A stretch of DNA of 64,000 nucleotides from Clostridium cylindrosporum DSM 605. Its GTDB lineage: Bacteria; Bacillota; Clostridia; Clostridiales; Caloramatoraceae. Shown one piece after another: positions 43,955 through 51,583 of this stretch (position 1 is the first letter of the stretch; every line of letters starts with the position of its first letter). The stretch lies in NCBI RefSeq assembly GCF_001047375.1, contig NZ_LFVU01000006.1, forward strand, positions 48,724-112,723, read 5' to 3'. Below the pieces are notes generated by a model that saw only the letters and a program-made list of their open reading frames with translations, made no database searches and was not told where the DNA came from. The translations under genes were made by a program, and so were the position numbers.

Positions 43955-44146
43955 GCAAGTAGTGGGGTTTAGGGTTGAAGCAGTAGCAATGAGAGTTAGG
44001 AATTCTTATCCAAATCAAATATATTAAGACTTAGAAGACCTCGGCAAGTGTAGCGATTTAGAGGTCGCACTTGGCTTAATATATTTGTGGGGATTAGAAG
44101 TCCTTCTCGAAATTCTCGTCGCTTCAACCCTAAACCCCACTACTGC
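43955..44146. repeat. 192-base long hairpin element, non-coding
   Basis: Outer arms of 26-27 bases (43955-43981 with 44121-44146) are complementary except for one extra base. Inside, CAAATATATTAAG pairs with CTTAATATATTTG (13 bp). At the centre GACCTC (44037) can pair with GAGGTC (44061), or CAAGTG (44045) with CACTTG (44068), but not both as nested stems. There is no reading frame. The 43710-44265 gap holds this element, a probable promoter and nothing else that I see. It may be a miniature transposable element or a structured RNA gene. Confidence 0.7.
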
Positions 44147-44191
44147 ACACCTCATACCTACAACAAGCAGAAAGCATTTTCTATTTTATTA

Positions 44192-44220
44192 TTTCATATA
44201 GTTCTATACTGTGATATAAT
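44192..44220 (+). promoter_or_regulatory. Probable promoter of the sodium-dependent transporter gene
   Basis: TTTCAT, a 17-base spacer and TATAAT lie 45 bases before the start codon. The -35 box is weak. Confidence 0.4.
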
Positions 44221-44265
44221 AAAGCGACACATTTTTACAATATAATAATTAACGGAGGTTATAAT

Positions 44266-45621
44266 ATGAGTGATAATCAATTCTCATCAAGAATTGGATT
44301 TATTCTAGCTGCAGCTGGTTCCGCTATTGGACTTGGAGCTATATGGAAATTCCCTTATATAGCTGGAATCAGTGGTGGAGGAGCATTTTTCTTTATGTTT
44401 GTTATATTCACTATCTCACTTGGACTTCCTCTTCTACTTGGGGAGTTTATCATCGGACGTAAGACAGGAAAAGATGCAATAGAAGCATATTCTACAATCG
44501 CACCTGGTACCAAGTGGAACCTTATAGGCTATCTTGGTAATGTAACCGTTTTTATACTACTATCTTTCTACAGTGTTATAGGTGGATGGATTCTTATTTA
44601 TATATTTAAAGGTATTACAGGTGGTCTTACTGATCTTTCGCCTCAAGGGTATGGAGAATTACTTGGCTCTGTTTCAGGAGATCCCCTACTTTCTATTATT
44701 GCCCATCTCCTGTTTATAGTACTTAATATACTTGTTATATCTAAAGGGGTTCAATCTGGAATAGAAAGAGCAAGTAAAATTATGATGCCAGCTTTATTTG
44801 TAATATTTATTATTATTATAGCTCGCTCATTAAGTCTAGAGAATGCTTATGCTGGAGTTGAGTTTTTATTTAAACCTGACTTTACTAAGATAACATCTCA
44901 ATCTATATTATTTGCACTAGGTCAGGCCTTTTTCACCTTAAGTCTTGGGGTTTCAGGTATGGTAACTTATAGTGCATACTTACCTAAGAATACAAACATA
45001 AATAGTTCTGCTATTTCAATAGTTTCTATGAACTTATTTATTATAATTCTTTCTGGACTTGCTATTTTCCCTGGTGTATTTTCATTTGGACTAAAACCTG
45101 ATCAGGGACCTGCACTACTATTTAATGTTCTTCCAAATGTATTTAGTAGAATACCATTTGGTACATTATTTTTTATAGCTTTTCTTGTATTATTTTTATT
45201 TGCAGCACTTACGTCATCATTTTCAATGCTTGAAATTATTGTTAATTCAATAACTAAGGGAGATAATACTAAAAGAAATAAATGGTCATGGATAATAGGT
45301 CTTAGTATATTTGCATTTGGTATACCATCTGCACTTTCATTTGGAGCATTAAGTGATTTTACTATATTAGGGAAAACCTTTTTTGATTTAGCTGACTTTA
45401 TGGTAAGTAATTTTTTAATGCCGCTCGGAGCATTACTTATATCTATATTCTTACCACTAAAAATGAAAAAAGAAGAGCTTTTTTCAGAGCTATCAAATCC
45501 GAAACCTATTAAAAAATGGCTATTTAATACTTGGTATATAATTATAAAGTATATTGCACCAATTGCTATAATAATTGTTTTCTTAGATAGTTTAGGAGCA
45601 TTTAACTTCCTTAAGAAATAA
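44266..45621 (+). CDS. Neurotransmitter:sodium symporter (NSS) family transporter
   Basis: Sodium-coupled uptake of an amino acid or related compound across the cytoplasmic membrane. 451 residues with about 11 or 12 hydrophobic helices. The N-terminal TM1 signature [20 protein letters not shown] contains the unwound sodium/substrate site typical of LeuT, MhsT and Tna[11 protein letters not shown] follows. TM6 region: [20 protein letters not shown]. The start has CGGAGG upstream. It is a single gene on the plus strand, closed by a bidirectional terminator. The substrate cannot be read. Confidence 0.93.
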   Translation: MSDNQFSSRIGFILAAAGSAIGLGAIWKFPYIAGISGGGAFFFMFVIFTISLGLPLLLGEFIIGRKTGKDAIEAYSTIAPGTKWNLIGYLGNVTVFILLSFYSVIGGWILIYIFKGITGGLTDLSPQGYGELLGSVSGDPLLSIIAHLLFIVLNILVISKGVQSGIERASKIMMPALFVIFIIIIARSLSLENAYAGVEFLFKPDFTKITSQSILFALGQAFFTLSLGVSGMVTYSAYLPKNTNINSSAISIVSMNLFIIILSGLAIFPGVFSFGLKPDQGPALLFNVLPNVFSRIPFGTLFFIAFLVLFLFAALTSSFSMLEIIVNSITKGDNTKRNKWSWIIGLSIFAFGIPSALSFGALSDFTILGKTFFDLADFMVSNFLMPLGALLISIFLPLKMKKEELFSELSNPKPIKKWLFNTWYIIIKYIAPIAIIIVFLDSLGAFNFLKK

Positions 45622-45626
45622 ATAAC

Positions 45627-45672
45627 AAAAGCTACCCTTACTAGAATTTATATTCTGGTATAGGTAGCTTTT
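45627..45672. terminator. Bidirectional terminator between converging genes
   Basis: AAAAGCTACC pairs with GGTAGCTTTT, with further pairing inside. T-runs exist on both strands, serving the transporter and the lipoprotein genes. Confidence 0.8.
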
Positions 45673-45676
45673 CTAT

Positions 45677-46246
45677 CTACTTAATTATCTTATCAAATAG
45701 ATTACTTTCTCTATTAAGGCTTATTTCTGACTTTTTGCTTTCATCTTTAATTTTTAGCACCTTATTATCTACTATGTTATAAGTCAATTTCTTAACTTTC
45801 TTATCTTCTACTACTTTTCCTTTTTCTCTTTTCTTTTCTTGATTAAGAGTTATCTTACTATTATCAACTGTATACTTTCCTGAATAAACAGCTTTTTCTT
45901 CACCTTTAGCATTATTTTCTACTACTTCATATGTAGAATCAGCATATAGTGAGATTTTATAGTGATCTCCACTATCTTCTTTTCCAGTCCAACTACCAAT
46001 TAGAAATGCCTTAGCATTCTTTATCTTATCTACTACATCTTCACCGATATCCTTAGCACCTTCCCCTACCTTTTTACTTCCTTCTTTTACATCTTGAACG
46101 CCTTTTACTGCACCTTGTTTAACGTCATTAGTCCCTTGATTAACATCATTTTTAATTTTTTCAGCTGTTGTACAAGAAGCTAATATCATACTAGCTGATA
46201 TTATTCCTACAAGTGCAACTGATAATTTTTTAAATACTTTTGCCAC
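45677..46246 (-). CDS. Predicted lipoprotein of unknown function
   Basis: 189 residues from a GTG at 46246, preceded by AAAGGAGAG. The signal peptide (KVFKKLSVALVGIISASM) ends in lipobox LASC, so it is probably lipid-anchored at the outer face of the membrane. A charged helical linker (DVKQGAVKGVQDVKEGSKK) is followed by a C-terminal beta-rich domain of about 95 residues (LIGSWTGKEDSGDHYKISLY) that resembles lipocalin-like or copper-resistance-type small barrels. An upstream ATG at 46351 would destroy the signal peptide and is rejected. Function unknown. Confidence 0.75.
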   Translation of the reverse strand: MAKVFKKLSVALVGIISASMILASCTTAEKIKNDVNQGTNDVKQGAVKGVQDVKEGSKKVGEGAKDIGEDVVDKIKNAKAFLIGSWTGKEDSGDHYKISLYADSTYEVVENNAKGEEKAVYSGKYTVDNSKITLNQEKKREKGKVVEDKKVKKLTYNIVDNKVLKIKDESKKSEISLNRESNLFDKIIK

Positions 46247-46283
46247 TTTTATCTCTCCTTTAAAATTTAATTTAAAATAAAAA

Positions 46284-46316
46284 AAGTAAAGAGCATCTAA
46301 TAAATACTCTTTACTT
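46284..46316 (-). terminator. Terminator after argJ
   Basis: AAGTAAAGAG pairs with CTCTTTACTT around 13 bases; TTTTTTT follows on the minus strand. Confidence 0.75.
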
Positions 46317-46354
46317 ACTATTTCCATTCTATATGAAATTATACAAAACATTAA

Positions 46355-47575
46355 TTATGTTCTGTAGCACCCATTGATTCTCACATACTCAAAGCTTAAA
46401 TCGCATCCCCAAGCTGTAGCTTCATATGCACCTTGCTTAAGGTTTACTACTACTGAAACTGTTTTGCTATCAAGAAGCTTTTCAGCTGCATCTTCATCAA
46501 AATTAATGCCTACACCTTTTTTTACAATCTGAATACTTTCTGATTCATTTCTAAGGAATACATCTATTATGTCCATATCTATGTTAGCATCTGAGTACCC
46601 TAGTGCACAAACTATTCTACCCCAGTTTGCATCATTTCCAAATAAAGCACATTTAAATAGATTAGATGAAACAACTGACTTTGCACATTTTCTAGCATCT
46701 TCTAGAGTTAATGCTTCCTTAATTTTAACTTCTAAAAGCTTTGTAGCGCCTTCTCCATCTTTTGCTATAAGCTTTGCAAGTGTTTCATTTACAAATTCAA
46801 TAGCTTTCTTAAACTCTATATAATCAGCACTTTCTTCACTTATGATTTCTTCATTTTCACATGCCCCATTGGCTAGTATTATAGACATGTCATTTGTACT
46901 AGTGTCTCCATCTACTGAAACCATATTATAGGTTGAGGCAACACTTTCCTTAAAAGCCTTGTCTAATAGGTTCTTTGAAATGTTAACATCTGTTGTTATA
47001 AATGCAAGCATTGTTGCCATATTCGGATGTATCATTCCTGACCCCTTAGCCATTCCTGCAATTCTAGCTACCTTACCACCTACAGTAAATTCTACTGCTA
47101 TTTCCTTAGAAAATGTATCCGTTGTAAGAATTGCCTTTGCAGCATTTTCTCCACCATCAGCTGATAGAATCTTTGAAGATTCTTCAATCCCTGGTAGAAT
47201 CTTATCCATTTCAAGAGGTACCCCTATTATTCCTGTTGATGCAACAAGAACTTCCTCTTTCTTAAGATTTAGGCACTCTGCAACTTTTTCAGTCATTTTA
47301 ACCGCATCATTATATCCATTTTCACCTGTACAAGCGTTGGCATTTCCACTGTTAACAACTATTGCTTGAATGTTTTCATTATCAATGTTTTGTTGATTCA
47401 ATGTTACAGGAGCTGCCTTTGCTTTGTTTTGAGTAAATGTTCCTGATGCCTTTGCCTTATATTCACTGTAAATCATGCATAGATCAAGTTTTTTACTTCT
47501 TTTTACGCCACTGTATATTCCGTTGGCTAAAAACCCTTTAACATCTGTTATTGTTTTTCCTTCTAAAATTTTCAT
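46355..47575 (-). CDS. argJ: Bifunctional glutamate N-acetyltransferase/ornithine acetyltransferase
   Basis: Arginine synthesis: moves acetyl from N-acetylornithine to glutamate, and in bifunctional forms also uses acetyl-CoA. 406 residues. The self-cleavage site is HPNMATMLAF, with the nucleophile Thr188 that becomes the beta-chain N-terminus. N-terminal VVNSGNANACTG and GMAKGSGMI are conserved. The start has AGGAGG upstream. It lies 15 bases after argC in a divergent arrangement with argBD, and is followed by a terminator. Confidence 0.96.
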   Translation of the reverse strand: MKILEGKTITDVKGFLANGIYSGVKRSKKLDLCMIYSEYKAKASGTFTQNKAKAAPVTLNQQNIDNENIQAIVVNSGNANACTGENGYNDAVKMTEKVAECLNLKKEEVLVASTGIIGVPLEMDKILPGIEESSKILSADGGENAAKAILTTDTFSKEIAVEFTVGGKVARIAGMAKGSGMIHPNMATMLAFITTDVNISKNLLDKAFKESVASTYNMVSVDGDTSTNDMSIILANGACENEEIISEESADYIEFKKAIEFVNETLAKLIAKDGEGATKLLEVKIKEALTLEDARKCAKSVVSSNLFKCALFGNDANWGRIVCALGYSDANIDMDIIDVFLRNESESIQIVKKGVGINFDEDAAEKLLDSKTVSVVVNLKQGAYEATAWGCDLSFEYVRINGCYRT

Positions 47576-47590
47576 AAATCCTTCCTCCTA

Positions 47591-48628
47591 CTAAGGTGCC
47601 ATAGCTAAATTATCTATACCTTCTGCTTCATCAAGTCCAAAAATTATATTCATATTTTGCACAGCCTGACCTGCTGCACCTTTAACCAGATTATCTATAG
47701 CTGATATAACAACTATTCTTCCAGTTCTTTCATCTATTTTAAATGATATATCGCATAGATTAGTTCCACGTACCCATCTTGTTTGTGGGAAAGTATCAAG
47801 TAATCTTATAAATCTTTCATTACCATATTCTTCTTCATATATAGCTTTAATTTCTTCATGTGTTACATCTTTCTTTAAGAAACCATAACAAGTAGCAAGT
47901 ATACCTCTATTCATAGGTACTAGGTGAGGAGTAAATGATATTAATACTTCACTACCACATGCCTTTGTAAGTTCCTGTTCAATTTCAGGAGTATGTCTGT
48001 GATTCGTTACTCCATATGCCTTATAGTTTTCATTAACTTCACAGAAAAGATTATCTATCTTTCCACTTCTTCCTGCACCACTTGTACCTGAAGCCGCATC
48101 TATTATTACCTTTTTCTCATCTACTATTCCATGCTTTATAAGTGGATACATTGCAAGTATACTTGCTGTTGTATAACATCCTGGGTTCGCAATTATACTT
48201 GAGTCTTTAATTTTATCCCTATTAATTTCACAAAGTCCATAAACAGCTTCTTCTATTAATTCTGGGTTTTTATGTTCAACATTATACCAAGTTTCATAAC
48301 TTTTAGCATCATCTATTCTATAGTCAGCACCAAGATCTATTACCTTTACACCTTTTTTATATGCCTTTTCTACTAAATCAAATGCAGTACCATGTGGAAG
48401 TGCTAGAAATACAACATCAATTTCATCAAGTTTTTCTATTGCCCCCTCCATTCCTATGCATTTTTGTTGAATAATATTACTGTAATTACCATACAATTCA
48501 CTTATACAAACACCTACACTACTATGTGCAGATATATACTTCACTTCTACATTCTTGTGATTATTTAATATATAATAAAGCTGTTGACCCGCATAACCTG
48601 TAGCTCCTACGATACCTACTTTTATCAT
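47591..48628 (-). CDS. argC: N-acetyl-gamma-glutamyl-phosphate reductase
   Basis: NADPH-dependent reduction of N-acetylglutamyl phosphate in arginine synthesis. 345 residues. NAD(P) motif VGIVGATGYAGQQL; active-site Cys in IANPGCYTTASILAMYP, the ArgC signature; HRHTPEIEQEL with the catalytic His region. The start has GGGGGTG upstream. Its promoter overlaps a probable ARG box, so arginine repression is expected. Confidence 0.97.
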   Translation of the reverse strand: MIKVGIVGATGYAGQQLYYILNNHKNVEVKYISAHSSVGVCISELYGNYSNIIQQKCIGMEGAIEKLDEIDVVFLALPHGTAFDLVEKAYKKGVKVIDLGADYRIDDAKSYETWYNVEHKNPELIEEAVYGLCEINRDKIKDSSIIANPGCYTTASILAMYPLIKHGIVDEKKVIIDAASGTSGAGRSGKIDNLFCEVNENYKAYGVTNHRHTPEIEQELTKACGSEVLISFTPHLVPMNRGILATCYGFLKKDVTHEEIKAIYEEEYGNERFIRLLDTFPQTRWVRGTNLCDISFKIDERTGRIVVISAIDNLVKGAAGQAVQNMNIIFGLDEAEGIDNLAMAP

Positions 48629-48654
48629 ATTAACACCCCCATATTATTAATACC

Positions 48655-48683
48655 ATTATATGCTACATAGAATAAATATTCAA
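48655..48683 (-). promoter_or_regulatory. Sigma-A promoter of argCJ
   Basis: Minus-strand TTGAAT, a 17-base spacer and TATAAT lie 27 bases before the argC start. Confidence 0.7.
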
Positions 48684-48684
48684 T
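48667..48684. promoter_or_regulatory. ARG box (ArgR/AhrC operator)
   Basis: ATAGAATAAATATTCAAT matches 17 of 18 positions of the consensus WNTGAATWWWWATTCANW. It covers the spacer and -35 of the argC promoter and lies 29 bases from the argB promoter, a position suited to repressing both. Confidence 0.6.
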
Positions 48685-48712
48685 AATTATTTATAAATAT
48701 TTAATTTACTCC

Positions 48713-48741
48713 TTGTATAATTATAATATATCATTTATAAT
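48713..48741 (+). promoter_or_regulatory. Sigma-A promoter of argBD
   Basis: TTGTAT, a 17-base spacer and TATAAT lie 48 bases before the argB start. Confidence 0.6.
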
Positions 48742-48789
48742 TATTTGTATAAGACTGTAATAGTTATTTTTGGATATGGAGGTTATATC

Positions 48790-49656
48790 ATGGAAAATGC
48801 ATTAAACTTTGATTTTAATACATCAAATATAAATAAATACAAAGGAAATACAATAGTTATTAAATTCGGAGGTAGCATCATGAGGTCTGAAGAAGGCAAA
48901 GATGCATTTTTCAAAGATGTTGCTTACCTAAAGAAAAATGGTGTAAATATAGTTATTGTACACGGTGGAGGTCCTAACATATCAAATATGCTTGATAAAA
49001 TTGGATGTACAACTGAATTTATAAACGGACAAAGGGTAACAGATGGACATACTATGGAAATTGTTGAAATGACTCTTTGTGGAAGTGTTAATAAAGAACT
49101 TTCTGGTACACTATCTAGCTACTCATTAAACGCCTTAGGAGTTTCAGGACGTGACTGTTCTCTTCTTAAGGCAAAGAAAAAATACTCATATGTTAATGGA
49201 GAAAAAATTGATCTTGGTCTAGTAGGTGAAGTTGAATCTGTTAACACTGAATTTTTAAATATGCTTATAGATAAAGACATTATTCCTGTTATTGCACCAA
49301 TTGGTGTTGATAATGAGGGTAACATATATAATATAAATGCGGATTATGTTGCAGGGGCTGTAAGTTCAGCGTTAAAGGCTGAAAAATTAGTTCTTATGAC
49401 TGATATTGAAGGGGTTTATCTTGATATAAATGATAAATCATCACTTATTAAGGAAATTACAACAAGTGAAATAAAGGATTATATAAAAAGTGGAGTTATT
49501 CAAGGGGGAATGATTCCTAAGATGGAATGTTGTATAGCTGCTATCGAAAACGGAACGAACACTGTTCACTTAGTAGACGGAAGACGTGAACATTCACTAT
49601 TAACAGATGCTTTTGGTGAAGGCTATACTTCTACATCTATAAAGGGAGGTAACTAA
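48790..49656 (+). CDS. argB: Acetylglutamate kinase
   Basis: Phosphorylates N-acetylglutamate, the usual controlled step of arginine synthesis. 288 residues. ATP-binding IKFGGSIM; substrate loop VHGGGPNIS; NADYVAGAVSSAL; GVIQGGMIPKMECCIAA. The start at 48790 is chosen because GGAGG lies 8 bases before it; an in-frame ATG 45 bases upstream follows the -10 box at only three bases and cannot be within the mRNA. It precedes argD by two bases, so they are translationally linked. Confidence 0.96.
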   Translation: MENALNFDFNTSNINKYKGNTIVIKFGGSIMRSEEGKDAFFKDVAYLKKNGVNIVIVHGGGPNISNMLDKIGCTTEFINGQRVTDGHTMEIVEMTLCGSVNKELSGTLSSYSLNALGVSGRDCSLLKAKKKYSYVNGEKIDLGLVGEVESVNTEFLNMLIDKDIIPVIAPIGVDNEGNIYNINADYVAGAVSSALKAEKLVLMTDIEGVYLDINDKSSLIKEITTSEIKDYIKSGVIQGGMIPKMECCIAAIENGTNTVHLVDGRREHSLLTDAFGEGYTSTSIKGGN

Positions 49657-49658
49657 TA

Positions 49659-50813
49659 ATGGAAAACGGTTTATTAACTAATAATTATAAAAGATTTGAC
49701 TTAACTTTTGTTTCAGGTAAAGGACCTTACCTATACACTGATAAAGGAGAAAAATATTTAGACTTTGTTTCAGGTATAGCTGTTAATTGTCTTGGACATT
49801 CATCTGATATTATAAAAAATGCATTAACTGCTCAAGCTGAGAAGTTAGTTCACATATCAAACCTATATTGGAGTGATGTTCAAACAGACCTTGCTAGAAA
49901 GCTTACTGAACTTTCTTCACTTTCATCTGTATTCTTTTGCAACAGTGGTACAGAATCAATTGAAGCAGCTTTAAAGTTCGCAAGAAAATATGGGAAGTCC
50001 TTTGGAAACAATTCAAAGAGTAATATTGTATTTATGAAAAATTCATTCCATGGTAGAACTATGGGAGCTCTTTCTGTAACAGGCCAAGGAAAATACCAAG
50101 AAGCATTTGCTCCACTTATAGGAGGAGTTATAGAGTCAGAATTTAATAATATCGAAGATATAAAAAATAAGATAAATGAAGATACATGTGCTGTTATTCT
50201 TGAGCCAATTCAAGGTGAAGGTGGAATTATATCCATAGATAAGGATTTCTTATTAGAAGTTAAAACTCTATGCGATAAATACAACGCACTATTAATATTT
50301 GATGAGGTTCAATGTGGAATTGCAAGAACAGGTACTTTCTTTACATTTGAAAGCTTTGGAATTACACCTGATATTCTATGTCTTGCTAAGGGACTTGGTG
50401 GAGGTTTCCCAATCGGCGCTACAGTAGTTAGTAGTAAGGTTGCAGAAAAATTAGAACCAGGTGATCATGGAAGCACATTTGGAGGAAATCCACTAGCGTG
50501 CGCAGTTTCAATGGCTATTATTAACGAGATATTAGATAAAAATATCATTAAAGAAGTCAATGAAAAAGCTAACTATATAGTAGATAAGCTTAACAAGATT
50601 AAGGAAAATAATTCTGCTATTAAAGATATTAAGGGAATGGGACTTTTAATAGGAATAGAAGTTGAAAATCCATCTGATGTTGTTTCAAAGGCACTTGAAA
50701 ATAAATTACTTTTAGTTGGTGCAGGCTCTACTGTTGTTAGACTTTTACCTCCTCTAAATGTAACCTATGAAGAAATTGATGAAGCATTAAGTATTCTTGA
50801 AAAATGTTTATAA
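49659..50813 (+). CDS. argD: Acetylornithine aminotransferase
   Basis: PLP-dependent transamination of N-acetylglutamate semialdehyde to N-acetylornithine. 384 residues. Fold-type I aminotransferase with CNSGTESIEAALKFARKY, the Asp in LIFDEVQCGIARTGTFF and the PLP Lys in LAKGLGGGFPIGA; late segment STFGGNPLACAVS. Close homologues also transaminate succinyldiaminopimelate, and this cannot be excluded. The start has AAAGGGAGG upstream, and a perfect terminator follows. Confidence 0.95.
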   Translation: MENGLLTNNYKRFDLTFVSGKGPYLYTDKGEKYLDFVSGIAVNCLGHSSDIIKNALTAQAEKLVHISNLYWSDVQTDLARKLTELSSLSSVFFCNSGTESIEAALKFARKYGKSFGNNSKSNIVFMKNSFHGRTMGALSVTGQGKYQEAFAPLIGGVIESEFNNIEDIKNKINEDTCAVILEPIQGEGGIISIDKDFLLEVKTLCDKYNALLIFDEVQCGIARTGTFFTFESFGITPDILCLAKGLGGGFPIGATVVSSKVAEKLEPGDHGSTFGGNPLACAVSMAIINEILDKNIIKEVNEKANYIVDKLNKIKENNSAIKDIKGMGLLIGIEVENPSDVVSKALENKLLLVGAGSTVVRLLPPLNVTYEEIDEALSILEKCL

Positions 50814-50823
50814 ATATAATTAA

Positions 50824-50857
50824 AAGACTGCTAACTTTCTAGTTAGCAGTCTTTTTT
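50824..50857 (+). terminator. Terminator of argBD
   Basis: A 13-bp stem, AAGACTGCTAACT with AGTTAGCAGTCTT, with a T-run on the plus strand. It also separates argD from the converging zapA. Confidence 0.85.
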
Positions 50858-50877
50858 ACAAGGGCGTCAAGTGCAAG

Positions 50878-51489
50878 TTAAACAGTTTTACTATTTATTC
50901 TTGCCTCTTTAAATTCTTTAATTTCCTTCTTTAAAGTAGTAGCTTCTATAAGAGCTTCCATTGCTTGAGTTTTAATACTCTCATTTTTCTTAATTAACAC
51001 CTTGTTAATTTCATCTGACTCTTTTAGATTTAGCTTTACTTTATTTAATTCTTCCTCTAAACGCTTAGATTCTTTTATCTTAATTTCTAATTCATGACTT
51101 AGCTTACTGTTAGTGTCTTCTAAACCTTTTAAGTTTAATGATGAATCTGAACTTTCATTTTTATACTGCTCATATTCCTTACTTAAACACTCATAAGCCT
51201 CTTTTAACTTATCATAATTAGCCTTTATCTGAACTTCTCTTTCCCTTGGTATATTGATTTCTTTTTCTAAATCATGTAGTTTCTGTTTTGCTATAAACAA
51301 TTCGTCTGCAATTGTTAGTGCTGTAAGTACAGCGGCAGATGTATTACTATGCATTGGATTACCCTGAAGAATATCCTTTAACATTCTATCTACATAACTT
51401 GCAATAGAATATAAATATGCCTCAGAGCCGTCCCCCCTTAGTGTGTACTCTGCACCATTGATTTTAACTACCACTTTTTCCTTAGTCAT
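50878..51489 (-). CDS. zapA: ZapA-type cell division protein with extended coiled coil
   Basis: FtsZ-ring stabiliser. 203 residues. The N-terminal ~90 residues have the ZapA beta-hairpin VVVKINGAEYTLRGDGSEAYLYSIASYVD and the helix AAVLTALTIADELF. The rest is a long charged coiled coil (KSNSKLSHELEIKIKESKRL-like), roughly double the length of Bacillus ZapA. The start at 51489 has AAAGGGTG upstream; the longer frame (51507) has no site. It follows pheT, a common Firmicute order. Confidence 0.85.
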   Translation of the reverse strand: MTKEKVVVKINGAEYTLRGDGSEAYLYSIASYVDRMLKDILQGNPMHSNTSAAVLTALTIADELFIAKQKLHDLEKEINIPREREVQIKANYDKLKEAYECLSKEYEQYKNESSDSSLNLKGLEDTNSKLSHELEIKIKESKRLEEELNKVKLNLKESDEINKVLIKKNESIKTQAMEALIEATTLKKEIKEFKEARINSKTV

Positions 51490-51583
51490 ACTAAGACACC
51501 CTTTCAAATTTGTTTAAGAAGTTATTTTCATGTAGTTATTCTACAAAAATATAACAAACTCCTTTTAAAATTCTAAGTTTATC

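Noticed and set aside
43955..44146. CRISPR array or IS end
   Set aside because: There is only one inverted pair, no regularly spaced direct repeats, and no transposase or cas gene nearby.
48745..48789. Longer argB with 15 extra residues
   Set aside because: The upstream ATG is 3 bases past the -10 box and has no ribosome site; the ATG at 48790 has GGAGG.
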